In this document: piece after piece, positions 1 to 9,969 of the stretch
Numbering within the stretch: the stretch's first letter is position 1
Layout: each line of letters begins with the position of its first letter
Assembly: GCA_009760885.1 (NCBI GenBank)
Contig: CM019719.1
Location: 27,089,084 to 27,153,083, forward strand
DNA from: Achatina immaculata
Lineage: Eukaryota > Mollusca > Gastropoda > Stylommatophora > Achatinidae
DNA length: 64,000 bases
Direction: 5' to 3'
Notes under the pieces: model-generated
Databases searched by the model: none
What the model was told of the DNA's origin: nothing
What the model saw: the letters and a program-made list of their open reading frames with translations, nothing else
Translations under genes and position numbers: made by a program

Positions 1-1312
1 TGCATTTTGAATGGCATAAGTGCAGTTTGATTGAAGCCTTTCATTCAGAGAGCACGTTATGTGGTATTGAAAGCTAGGAAGGTCCTGGTCGTGATCGATT
101 GCGAGCAACGTCATGTCGTTCTGTTGTACCAGGGACTTGTTCTTGCTGTGGTTGAATATGCCCTGGAAGTCCTTACTCTCAGTCAGACTCAGGCGGACAG
201 ACTTGAAAGGACACAGAATGAAGCAATGCGCATCATACTTGAGTGCACAAAAGACACATCGTGCAGGGCTATGAAGTATCTTCTTGGTTTTCCAGCCACG
301 ATGGACAAAGCAAGAATTTGCCGGGTACGTGCATACCTCCGCGTCACTGCAGACACACCACCCGCTGCTAGTGAGGTTATGAGAGGGAAAAAGCCACCAT
401 ACTTTTTTTTAAAGGAAAAGGAAAATCCTGGATGAGGCAAGCAGATGACATTGTTCAGCAGGTCTGTCCACTTGAAGATATAGAACCTGGTAAGGAATGG
501 GTTTTTTATGCCAGAAGACTGCTATACTTCCTTCTCAGTATGATTCACACTGGATAGGGAATAAAGACAGGAAACCTCATTGGCTGTGGAGGTAGAGGTT
601 CAGGCTTTGATTGGCGAGAATTTTCTGAGGTGTGATGTGGTCATCTAGACAGATGGGTCTGTTGTTGGACACGGCAAAGCGCTTCTGTTTTTACCAGGCA
701 GATTGGAGGGCGACGGTGATGGAAGACAGTGGTGCTCATGCTCTGACCACAAACAGCCTGTCTGTGGAGGTTATAGCAGTAACCCAAGGCAGTGCCATGG
801 CTGGAGACACTGGCCTTCACCCAGGCATGTATTCTCAGTGACCTAGTGAGTGTGCCTGGGAAGATTGAGTCGGGTTTGGCACGAAAGCACGGACTGGAGT
901 CACTGAGAAGATCACAGTTGACAAAAAAGTGTTTCATTTTTTTGTGCCAGGTCATGCCGGAGGGTGAGAGGTAATGAACCAGCAGACAGACTTGCTGGGA
1001 TGGCTACAGTGGAGGGTTGATAGGCAACGGACAAGACTGATATCCTGAATACATTCAGAGGAGCTGGTCGAATCGCCGTTTCAAGCAACAGTTCTGAATC
1101 TTCATCCATGAACAGATTGCTGGAACAGAACGTCAAACGTGAAGTGACCAGACAAGAGCGCTGCAGTGGGAAGCAAAGAAGACTAGCTAATCAACATAGA
1201 ACTGGTATCAACAGCTGCCAAACAATGGTGGAAATTTTGAAGACGGGATCGGAGCACTAATGGACTAATCGTCCTATGTGCAATGAGGATGATCCATCGA
1301 CTAACTAACTTA
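1..1312 (+). mobile_element. Decayed non-LTR retrotransposon (LINE), 3' portion with RNase H domain
   Basis: Seen: an open segment at 31-435 contains RLERTQNEAMRIILECT, the region just after the reverse transcriptase in RNase H-bearing LINEs common in molluscs and other lophotrochozoans. Continuing through several frame changes, 420-540 reads like the linker to the RNase H domain, about 690-790 reads EDSGAHALTTNSL (RNase H core), and about 945-1010 reads VPGHAG then NEPADRLAG, the conserved RNase H end. About 1150-1260 matches the family's C-terminal tail, followed by a short CTAACTAA-type 3' end near 1300. Many stops and frameshifts show it is inactive. The 5' part, including the RT core, lies off the left edge. 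Family recognition is from memory of protein motifs; no clade is assigned. Confidence 0.8.
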
Positions 1313-2915
1313 AAGTCATGAAACAGGCCGCTTCTTACTCCTTTGGCAAGACTGATGCAAAATGATTATTTCCATGAGTATTACGGAAAAGTAGCTTGTA
1401 TCTTGGCCAGCATGGATTGGGGTGGCTGGATATATGCCTCTGACACAGTTACTTCCGATCCTGCATTCATGATATAAAGAGCACGCTTATTGCTAATCTG
1501 TACAAGTGGGCTAAAAACAACAAAAGCCTGAAAAGATCGTTCTCCGTTCTTTGACTGTCCAACAAAATTTATTGCATCATGCAGCTATGTTGTTCTTTGA
1601 CTGTCTAGCGAAATTTATTGTATCACTGCAACCATAGTGTTCTTGAGTAGCGAAGTAGATAGCTCACTAAACTGGCATGACGACGGGCAATAGTTTGGGT
1701 CCGGCAGGAGGCACCAGTTTCCAGATTATAGAAACAGGTGCTCAGAGTTGGGGAAGCCAGGTGTGACTCTGACCTCTTTTACCTTCTAGCGCACGACGAA
1801 CCCAGGACAACGTGGTCAGTGACGGCGTGTCCACTAGCTGTCCGTCTAATATGTTTCGGTTATCTGTAATTATTGTGTTACTTTTACCTCAGCCAACGCA
1901 ACGAAACATTGAGCACAATGAGATCTGACACAAAAGAGAAATAATGAAAAGACGGTTTTCCTGTCACCACAGAAGTGATTTTATCAGGACAGCAAGAATT
2001 ATTTAATGTGAATATTTTTGTGAAGGCTGGCGCCAAATTTACCCAGCACCGCGTATTTAAATTTAACAGCAGGGTGAAGACCACCAGGGAGCACAAAGCA
2101 TGCCCTCGGGGGAAGATAGATTAGGACTGAAGGAGTTTTAAATAAATACCCCATCACGGCCAGCGGAACATCGCTCTCTGCCCTGAATCTGAAGATAATA
2201 GATAGATTACCATTGATATCAAGACTTGAGTGTGTGTATATGTGTGTGTGTCTGGTGGTGGGAGGAAAAGAGAATTGAAAACATCAATGAAAGATACAGC
2301 GGTCATCAACAACCCAGATGCTGAAATATACGCACATATTCAGAAATTATTCCTTTAAAAATGCTCTAATCTAAATTGTTTTTTCTAGTGATATTAGACA
2401 ATTTTTGGCCATTCCGTCGAAATTCTTTTCTGCGAATTCCGCTTTTCTTTTATCCGTTGCTTCTGATTTTTATCAACACATAAATATGTCATAATTTTCC
2501 AGATATATACGCTGGTTTTTGTGTATGCGCCTGCGCCAGTGAGAAACAGAGAGAAAGAGGGAGAGAGAGAGAGAGAGATTATTTAGGAGTACATAAAATG
2601 TGGAATAGAAGAGTAGCAAAGATAAACATGACAAAGGCATATTTATGTTTTAGAGTTCGTTTATTGAAGTGTTTTTACTAACAAAGAGATAAACCTGAGG
2701 CCAGGATTTCTGAGCAAGAAACTTTATGCCTAATTTGCAAACTGCAGGAAAAAAAAAGAGTCTTGATAAAGGCATATTTATGAGGTATAATTCAAGAAAT
2801 AAAGAGCTGGTCGGTGCAGAGATAAACCGGCTGACAATGATAAATTTCCGGGATTGATTTTATGTTAGAGAATATCGTTGGGGAAGATTCTCGTATTTCC
2901 CAATACAGACAGTTA
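1313..2915. other. Non-coding stretch, no gene seen
   Basis: No coding signal. It contains a two-copy tandem duplication of about 58 bp near 1538-1655 (each copy with TTCTTTGACTGTC), a GT-rich tract near 2228-2252 and a GA tract near 2552-2578. The piece at about 1700-1790 resembles the tail region of the SINE at 14.5 kb only weakly. Confidence 0.5.
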
Positions 2916-2917
2916 TA

Positions 2918-3125
2918 TTGTGGTCGATTATGCATATCCAGAGGTTCCTTCACTTGCCTACTGACCAGAAGGTCCTAAGTTCGATTCCTCTCTGGAGGGG
3001 ATTTTTTTTTCCGACTCCTGCATCTCAGTCGAAGCAGCCTCAAAAAGTTCGTACCCAAAGTTTCCCTGGAATAGATCACAGGCAAGCAATGATAGATACC
3101 TGTCTCCCTATCTCATAAAGCTGTG
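2918..3125 (+). repeat. Probable tRNA-derived SINE head
   Basis: AAGTTCGATTCCTCTCTGG at about 2977-2995 fits a Pol III B box (GGTTCGANTCC type) and is followed by a short stem, GGGG and a T run. That is the same arrangement as in the better SINE copies at 14.5 and 29.8 kb. The A box is not clear, so this is a tentative call. Confidence 0.4.
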
Positions 3126-3135
3126 GTTTAGAAAT

Positions 3136-3305
3136 GTGAGGGCATTAACACTTCACACACCTACTGCATCGTTCGTTTTTCATCAAGAACGACTCATCAA
3201 GAGCTCCAGACGGATGGTCAATCAACAAAGAACGGGTTACTGCACGATGAAGGAGATATTCAAGAAAAGATGGGAACATCTTTGGATGTGTCCAGAGTGT
3301 ATTTT
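3136..3305 (+). mobile_element. 3'-terminal scrap of an RNase H-type LINE
   Basis: The + frame reads SRRMVNQQRTG then HLWMCPE, which corresponds to the C-terminal tail of the same LINE family as the element at 1-1312 (there decayed to RRLANQHRTG). It stops at about 3305, where the reading frame passes directly into the reverse transcriptase of a different LINE without an intervening 3' tail. Confidence 0.55.
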
Positions 3306-4512
3306 GAATAGACTCAAAGATATAGTGGATACTGCAATGAGAGAAGAACAAGCAGGATTTCGAAAAGGGAGAAGCTGTCTCGACCAGATCTTTACTCTCA
3401 GAATAATACTTGAAGAACATATTGAAAAGCAGAAACCATTAATACTGAATTTCATAGATTTTAAGAAGGCATTTGATAGCATACACAGAGATTCATTATG
3501 GAGAATTTTATGTCTATATGGAATACCATCTAAAATTGTCAACATCATTAAGGACTTATACAATGGATATGGTTGTGCAGTCAAGACAGAAGAAGGGATG
3601 AGTGAATGGTTCCAGATTGAAACAGGCGTGAAACAAGGATGTATACTGTCTCCTTTACTTTTTTGGGATTACAATAGACTTCATAATGAAAAAATGCTGC
3701 ACAGGTAACACAGGTATTGACTGGGTACATGGGACCCAACTAGAAGATCTTGATTTTGCTGATGACATAACTCTTATCAGTAATAATGTGAATTCCATGC
3801 AAGAAAAAATAGATAGCCTATCTTCACTGGCTAGCAAAATAGGACTTGAAATTAACAAGGACAAAACAAAAATAATGAAAATTCCCATCAATCAAAATGT
3901 AAAAATACACATAGAAGGGACAGATATTGAAGAAGTCAATCAATTTGCATACCTTGGCAGCTACATAGACCAGGATGGTGACACTAGAAAGGAAGTTAGG
4001 ATCAGAATTGCAAAAGCAGCATCAATCTTCAAGAATCTTGAGAACATATGGAATTCAAAAGTTATAAGCACAAAAACCAAGTTAAGACTATTCAATTCAA
4101 ATGTAATATCCACCCTCATTTATGCATGCGAAAGCTGGAAAACAACTAAAGAAATAGAAAAGAAATTAGACTCTTTTGAAAACAAATGCCTAAGGAAAAT
4201 ACTCGGCATCAAGTGGAATGAATTCAAGAACAATGCAGAGATAAGACAGATGACTGAACAACAACCAGTCTCACGGGTGATCAGGAAAAGGAGATGGACA
4301 TATGTTGGCCACTTGATGAGAAGAAATGAGCAGAGAATCCCAAAACAAGCTATCAAGTGGAACACAACAGGCCGAAGAAAAAGGGGCAGACCGCGTGAAA
4401 CTCTGAAGAGAACATTATTAAGAGAGGCCAAGTTAACAGGCATAAAATCCTTTGATGAGGTTGAAAGACTCGCCGAAGACAGGAAAAATTGGCGAACTAC
4501 TTTGCGAGCCCT
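3300..4512 (+). pseudogene. LINE reverse transcriptase, 5'-truncated, one frameshift (LINE-B)
   Basis: The protein starts in RT motif 1 (EEQAGFRKGRSC), runs through the motif A aspartate block (FIDFKKAFDS) and GVKQGCILSP, then shifts frame in a six-T run at 3659-3664. It resumes with GITIDFIMKKC and the catalytic FADD box (residues 24-27 of the downstream frame, about 3755-3766). After that come the thumb region, YACESW, GHLMRRNE and the basic GRRKRGRPRETL segment typical of the C-terminus of these LINEs. It ends at about TTLRALC, a few residues before the expected stop, where LINE-C begins. Missing: endonuclease domain, 5' end, own stop and own 3' tail. Family is recognised from conserved RT motifs common in aquatic invertebrates; no clade name is assigned. 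Confidence 0.85.
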
Positions 4513-5569
4513 ATGTGACGTCTATATTTGGGAAATAATGAAAAAAATGGGATTTCCAACACATTTGATACAATTAACATCACTGCTGTATTTAGACCAA
4601 CAAGCAGCAGTAAGAATAAATGGTGAAACAACAAGTTGGTTTGACATAAAACAAGGGGTCCGTCAGGGGTGCATATTGTCACCCTACTTATTTAACTTGT
4701 ATACTGAAAATATAATGAGGAATGTTAGAGAAGATGTAGACAAAGAATATTACGATGCCATAACAGTTGGAGGTTATGAAATACCAGAGATTAGATATGC
4801 TGATGACACAGTATTGCTGTCCACAACACAAGAAGGAATGGAAAAACTAATTATGTCAGTCCGCAAGAACAGCGAAGAGCAGAACCTCTATCTTAATGCA
4901 AAGAAAACTAAAGTGATGACAACTGACAAAACAAACAAGGCAACTGAAATATGTATCAATGAGGAAAAACTGGAAGAAGTGGAGAGTTTTGAATATCTTG
5001 GATCACTACTAACTAATAATGGAGATACAATGAGGGAAATTAAAAGGAGGACATCTATTGCTCTTCAGAAAGTAAAACAAATAAAGAATCTGTGGAGAGG
5101 AGCAGACAGAACCACAAAAATAAGATTTTTAAGGGCATGCATCTTTCCCATCGCAACATATGCCTGTGAGACCTGGACACTTAACAAAACAGCTGAGAAG
5201 CACATAAATGCCTTTGAATGTAAATGCTATAGAAGAGTTCTCCAAATATCGTGGACACAAAAAAGAACAAATATATCTATACTGCAAGAGCTTAATATTG
5301 AAGAAGGCTGGCTAGTAAAGAGGATTAAAGAGAGAAAACTTAAATATTTTGGCCACATTAAACGTCATGATAATTTAGAGAAGACCATATTGGAAGGATA
5401 CATAATGGGAAAAAGAAAGAGAGGAAGACCGAAACGAAGATGGCTGCAAGACATCGTTGATGATCTGGAAATGGATGCAGCAGCAGCAGGCCATCTTGCT
5501 CACAACCGAGAGGCCTACAGGAGTGCTGTTTGGGAGGCGAAGTTCCGCAAGGGACATGCAAAGGAATGA
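3686..5569 (+). CDS. 627-codon chimeric open frame joining two LINE RT fragments
   Basis: A single uninterrupted frame contains the rear half of one LINE reverse transcriptase (FADD box at residues 24-27) and, from about residue 277, the rear half of another (YADD box at residues 371-374). Neither half has motif A of its own in this frame, so a functional enzyme is unlikely. The two halves share the same domain order but differ in sequence, so they are different LINE families rather than a tandem duplication. It is best read as transposon debris that happens to stay open. Host expression is not implied. Confidence 0.7.
   Translation: MKKCCTGNTGIDWVHGTQLEDLDFADDITLISNNVNSMQEKIDSLSSLASKIGLEINKDKTKIMKIPINQNVKIHIEGTDIEEVNQFAYLGSYIDQDGDTRKEVRIRIAKAASIFKNLENIWNSKVISTKTKLRLFNSNVISTLIYACESWKTTKEIEKKLDSFENKCLRKILGIKWNEFKNNAEIRQMTEQQPVSRVIRKRRWTYVGHLMRRNEQRIPKQAIKWNTTGRRKRGRPRETLKRTLLREAKLTGIKSFDEVERLAEDRKNWRTTLRALCDVYIWEIMKKMGFPTHLIQLTSLLYLDQQAAVRINGETTSWFDIKQGVRQGCILSPYLFNLYTENIMRNVREDVDKEYYDAITVGGYEIPEIRYADDTVLLSTTQEGMEKLIMSVRKNSEEQNLYLNAKKTKVMTTDKTNKATEICINEEKLEEVESFEYLGSLLTNNGDTMREIKRRTSIALQKVKQIKNLWRGADRTTKIRFLRACIFPIATYACETWTLNKTAEKHINAFECKCYRRVLQISWTQKRTNISILQELNIEEGWLVKRIKERKLKYFGHIKRHDNLEKTILEGYIMGKRKRGRPKRRWLQDIVDDLEMDAAAAGHLAHNREAYRSAVWEAKFRKGHAKE
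4513..5569 (+). mobile_element. Second LINE reverse transcriptase C-terminal half (LINE-C), fused in frame to LINE-B
   Basis: Immediately after the LINE-B sequence the frame continues as IMKKMGFPTHLIQL, GVRQGCILSP, the catalytic YADD box (residues 371-374 of the open frame starting at 3686), FEYLGSLL, YACETW, FGHIKRHD and KRKRGRPKRRW, ending at a TGA at 5567-5569. The N-terminal part (endonuclease and RT motifs 1-A) is absent, so the piece is 5'-truncated as LINE insertions usually are. About 65 bp of 3' sequence then leads into a TAAC array. The frame has no internal stops, suggesting a younger insertion than its neighbours. Confidence 0.85.
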
Positions 5570-5633
5570 ATGAATGTGACGTCTAACGGCACGGGAAGGA
5601 TATAAGATATAAGATAAGAGTGTATGGATTCTT

Positions 5634-5884
5634 CCTAACTAAACTAACTAACTAACTGACTAACTGACTAACTAACTAACTAACTAACTTACTAACTAAC
5701 TTACTAACTAACCAACCAACTAACTAACTAGCTAACTAACTAGCTAACTAACTAACTAGCTAACTAGCCAACCAACTAACCAACCAATCAACCAACCAAC
5801 CAACCAACTAACTAACTAACTGGCTACCTAGCCAATCAACCAACCAATCAAGCAATCAGCTAACCAACTAACTATCTAACTAAT
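5634..5884 (+). repeat. TAAC/ACTA tetranucleotide array at LINE 3' end
   Basis: About 250 bp of (TAAC)n with interruptions such as CAACC and TAGC. It follows LINE-C directly. The unrelated LINE at 1-1312 also ends in CTAACTAACT, so 3' tails of this composition seem usual for these elements; the long array is probably an expanded tail. Confidence 0.9.
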
Positions 5885-7511
5885 CTCTACTGCATACAAA
5901 TGCCAAATAAATATTTAAGAATATTGCTTGAATCAGTTGTGGCTGAAGTTCTTCGACAAAATGAAGCCTGGCAAATTCTACAATCAGCTGTTATGTGCCT
6001 GCTTCAGCATTGTTTTTATTTCTTTTTTTAGACTAAAACATGTCGTTATGTTTTCTGATTTACTCTTAAAACATCCAAAACCTAAATCCACAGAGGATAT
6101 CCAAACATCACAAACACGTGGTTATGCAACTGATTTTCGCGTTCTTCATTCCAACTCTCATATTCTATATTCTGGATTTTTTTTAAAACTTGAAAGCATT
6201 AATGTTCGCACATTATGCCTGCCTGAAGCTGTTTGCAAGAATTACCAGATAAACGAAATTAAGTAATTGCTTAAGAAACTTTTATTTTTTAAAAAATAGT
6301 TAGTTTACTCGAAAGGGTTAGGGGGGAAAAATGGCAAGTCAACGATGAATGGAAATTCTTACAGAATCAAAAACAGAGTCTGGCATTGCCAGGATGGCTG
6401 ATAACGAATAAGGAAACCTATAGAAGTAGAAATGGCAGGATTAAGAGGACACTCGAAAATCTGGAGAAACCATTGAAATTCTGAGCTGGAGTCCTGTAAA
6501 CGTTAGTGCTGATTAAAACGGGTAAAACAGAACTCGATGTATAGAGCTGAGCTACCGGATACTGGGCTGCAGGCTTGGGGAGGGGGAGGGGGAGAGGAGA
6601 GGGGTAGGGAACAGCCCAAATCTGAAATTCCCCAGCCGGTATTCTTGACTTTCTTTCAAGGGTTCTTGCAAGCTTCCACTGGGTATTAACGTGAGAGCGC
6701 TCTGCCAGTTTCACATCCGACGGCTTAAACGTCCGGAATCTGAAAAAGAAGTGGAAAAATTCCAGTTCTTGTCCCTTGTTAAATAGAACTTGTGTTGTTG
6801 TGAAACTGGTGGATGGCGACAATTGTTATGCTAAGAAACACCAGGAGAAAAGCCACTTGTCATCCTGGGATATAGCCCTCGCACCGCGTCTCGGAGCCCC
6901 CGGGTATTGACGTGGGTCATAAATCCCTGCTAAAATATCCTAGATCACGAGCCCGCTGTCCTAGATCCCGTGACAAGATTTGCAAATGTTCTGGGCATGT
7001 TCTTCCTTCTACATGCAAAAACTCGGGGAGATTGTACCGGAGAAAATACTGCCCTCCTACCCGAGGCTGGTCTGAGTGTGGGATCAGCAAAATGACTCGG
7101 GTGCTTTTACGATCTGCCATCAAAACACCGAAAATGTGATAGTTTGCTCTGATTTTAGAATTATGTTCTAGCGATCAGTGTGTGTGTGAGAGAGAGAGAG
7201 AGGGGGGAGAGGAGGTGGAAATTCGGTGATTACTTCTCCAGTCGTGGGTGTAGAGTTTTGTCCTGGCGAATTAATGTACTTGGCTTACAAGTAACAACAT
7301 GGCCTCATTTATTATTTGTAACCATCACGTGATGGACTGTTTTAAGAGACGACAACAAATTATTTTCTGTAGGTCATATGCATATTATTGACCTCCTACC
7401 CCGTCCTGCAAACAACTTGCCCTGTCCTTGCTTTTGCTTCTTTGGTATTTATTTTCTTGATTTTTTTTTTGGAGGGGGGATATAATTCCCCCATCCCCCT
7501 CTTTTCTTGTG

Positions 7512-7550
<39 letters not shown>

Positions 7551-7665
7551 TTTGTATCATCTCCTGAGCAGAGCTTTTCTGCAAAATAAATGTTCTGTTT
7601 TTTTTTTAATCTTACATCTCACATCCTTCCCGTGCCGCTAAACGTTACATAGGACAAGCAGCCAA
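5885..7665. other. Non-coding stretch with microsatellites
   Basis: No supported gene. Short open frames near 5928-6266 and 6418-6822 have no recognisable domain. It contains a purine tract at about 6576-6610, a GA tract near 7186-7205 and a (CAT)n array at about 7513-7550. Confidence 0.5.
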
Positions 7666-7816
7666 TATACAGTTACTCTGCTAAATGTTACAGCTGCAGT
7701 CACTATATAGTTGCTTTGTTAAATGTTATGATGCAGTCACTATACAGTTACTTTGTTAAATGTTACTGCTGCAGTCACTATACAGTTACTTTCTTAAATG
7801 TTATGATGCAGTCAGT
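7666..7816. repeat. Minisatellite, about 48-bp unit, 3 copies
   Basis: Repeats of the pattern AGTTACTTTGTTAAATGTTA ... GCAGTCACTATA with alternating TGATGCAG and GCTGCAG variants. Copies are diverged by a few bases. Confidence 0.8.
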
Positions 7817-7854
7817 AACGGAGAGAAATTAGTTTCCTTAATCTTTCTCTTGCT

Positions 7855-8285
7855 CTAAATGCATTTAACCTTAACTCCTACCTGATAAAGTTACACAATT
7901 TAACATTAAGTCCTACTTGATAAAGTTGTAAAACTTAAAATTAACTTCTCCCTGATAAAGTTGCACACTTTAACATTAATTCCTTCTTAATAAAGGTGGA
8001 AACTTTACATTTAGAGAAATGTTGCTCTTAGAGAAAAGTTTCAAAATTTAACATTAATTATTCCTTGATTTTATCAAGGTTGCAAAATTTAACATTAATT
8101 ACTCCATGATGTTATCAAAGTTGCAAGATTTAACATTAATTACTCTTTGCTTTTATCAAAGTTTCACAATTTAACGTTAATTATCCCTTGATTTTGTCAA
8201 AGCTGCAAAATTTAACATTAATTATTCCTTGATTTTATAAAAGTTGCAAAATTTAACATTAATTCCTTCTTGATAAAGCTGCCAA
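7855..8285. repeat. Diverged AT-rich tandem repeat, about 45-bp unit, 9-10 copies
   Basis: Recurring core TTTAACATTAATTACTC followed by TTGATTTTATCAAAGTTGCA. Each unit contains a small palindrome (TTGATTTTATCAA), so transcripts would form serial short hairpins. Earlier copies are more diverged and use CCTGATAAAGTTG. Confidence 0.8.
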
Positions 8286-8681
8286 ACAATTTAATAAAAC
8301 TGTCAGAATTTTCGTTATCCGAATCTTCGTATCTCGGAAATCAAATGAATTTAAATGAGCAAGTAAAATTCCCCACACGAACTCGTATTCCGAAAATAGT
8401 CTACGCTAACAATTTTAGGAATCCGAGAACTCGCTTGTAACCAGTTCCTGAACCGTCGGGGAGACTACAGATTTAGATAATGCTGTGGTTAAAGATTCTG
8501 AAACTGTACTGCGAACGTGCACCTCAAGAAATATTAACACTCTAGACATTTTTTAAGCTCTGCAACTATTTCTATTTCCGGTTATAGTACTTTCCAGTTT
8601 CCTGTTAGTCGTAAAGCACCAGAAGATAAAACAGTCTAGTCTGCCACTAACCTTGGAGGTAAATCCCAAATACTGCATATA

Positions 8682-9967
8682 CGAGGGGTGACTGATAAGT
8701 TAGCGGCCTAAGGTACAACGGATTATTTGTGGACAAATTTTCGGGGTTATTTCTCAACAAAGACCCCTTGCAAGTTTATGCACTTGGTCCAGTGATTCTG
8801 GAGCATACGGATCCCTTCTTTGTTAAAGTCAGCGTCTTGTGCCATTTGAAAGTGGTCTACAGCATGAATGACGTCATCATCTGAAGCAAATTTGAGACCA
8901 CTGAGCTCTTTTTTTGAGTTGACAGGTAATAATCCGAAGGGTCCAAATCTGGGGAATAAGGAGGATGTTCAAGAAGCTGGAAGCCGCATTCATGAATGGC
9001 AGCCATTACCACTGCCGACTTGTGAACTGGAGCATTGTCTTGCTGAAAGATGACTCCTCTTGTCAATTTCCCTCGACGCTTTTCCTTTAAATTGCCTCGC
9101 AGTTTCTTCACAAGATTAGCGTAATGGACCCTGGTGGCCGTTCTGTCCTTTTGAAGATAGTCTACCAATAGCACACCTTCTGAATCCCAAAAGATGGAAG
9201 ACATCACTTTGCCTGCTGACAGAACCACCCTTGCTTTCTTTGGAGGTGGGGATCCATGTTTCCACTGCTTTGACTGTTCTTTGGTTTCAGGTTGAAAATG
9301 ATGAACCTAAGTCTCATCCATAGTCACAAATTGCTGAAGAAACTTTTCAGGATCTACAGAAAAATGCTCAAGATTGTCTCTTGACATGTTGAGACGCTAT
9401 CGTTTGTAATCAGTTCCAAGACGTTTTGGGACCCATCGAACAAAGAGCTTTGTCATTTGAAGATCATTGTGAGTAATGGCATGAACACATTCCTGGGAGA
9501 TGACCAACTCAGTAGCAATGTACCGCTCAGTTAGTCGTCGATCCTCCATTATCATGTTATGGATTCTGCCGCTGGTTTCATTGGTGGTTACCGTTCTTGG
9601 TCTTCCTGGATGGGGATCATCTTCCAGACTCTCCCTTCCATGTTTGAACTGAGCTGCCCATTTCTTCACTGTGCTGTAAGAAGAGGCACTCTCCCCTAGA
9701 GTCTCTACCATATCCTCATGGATCACCTTCGATGATAAGCCCTTGATGCAGAGGTAGCGAGTGACTGCTCGATGAGAAATGATATCCATTTTCTCAATTT
9801 CTGCCACCACTTACCACTTCAGTAGCCTGTAAAAAAATTTGGTTGCAGTTAATTTCTTGAAACTTGGTGTTTAATCTTACATTAACCTGATCTACAAATG
9901 CACCTAATATCGACTGTGTGTTTCAAGTATTTGTACCTTAGGCCACGAACTTATCAATCATCCCTCG
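8682..9967 (-). mobile_element. Near full-length mariner transposon
   Basis: It is 1286 bp long, bounded by about 37-bp terminal inverted repeats starting CGAGGGGTGACTGATAAG on the left and CGAGGGATGATTGATAAG on the inverted right end (about 4 mismatches). It is flanked on both sides by TA (8680-8681 and 9968-9969), the mariner target duplication. The transposase lies on the minus strand. Size, ends and TA duplication all match the mariner family. Confidence 0.95.
8747..9810 (-). pseudogene. Mariner transposase, inactivated by two stops and one frameshift
   Basis: A DDE-type cut-and-paste transposase that would bind the terminal repeats and move the element. Read from 9810 leftward: an N-terminal helix-turn-helix region (MVAEIEKMDIISHRAV, KKWAAQFKHGRESLEDDPHP, GRPRTVTT), then TMDET with the first catalytic Asp, QQDNAPVHKS with the second, and YSPDLDPSDYYL with the third. 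The spacing of the last two fits DD34D. Two in-frame TAG codons interrupt it: one after LGTDYKR, and one where the usual Trp follows MDET. A frameshift lies in an A7 run (T7 on the + strand, 8909-8915); the alternate frame then continues FASDDDVIHAV to a normal stop at 8747-8749. Both stops are single-base changes from plausible ancestral codons, so decay is modest. Confidence 0.93.
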
Positions 9968-9969
9968 TA

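Noticed and set aside
1660..1860. Another SINE copy
   Set aside because: Only weak similarity (GGGGAAGCCAGGTGTGAC) to the SINE body at 14.8 kb; no A or B box found.
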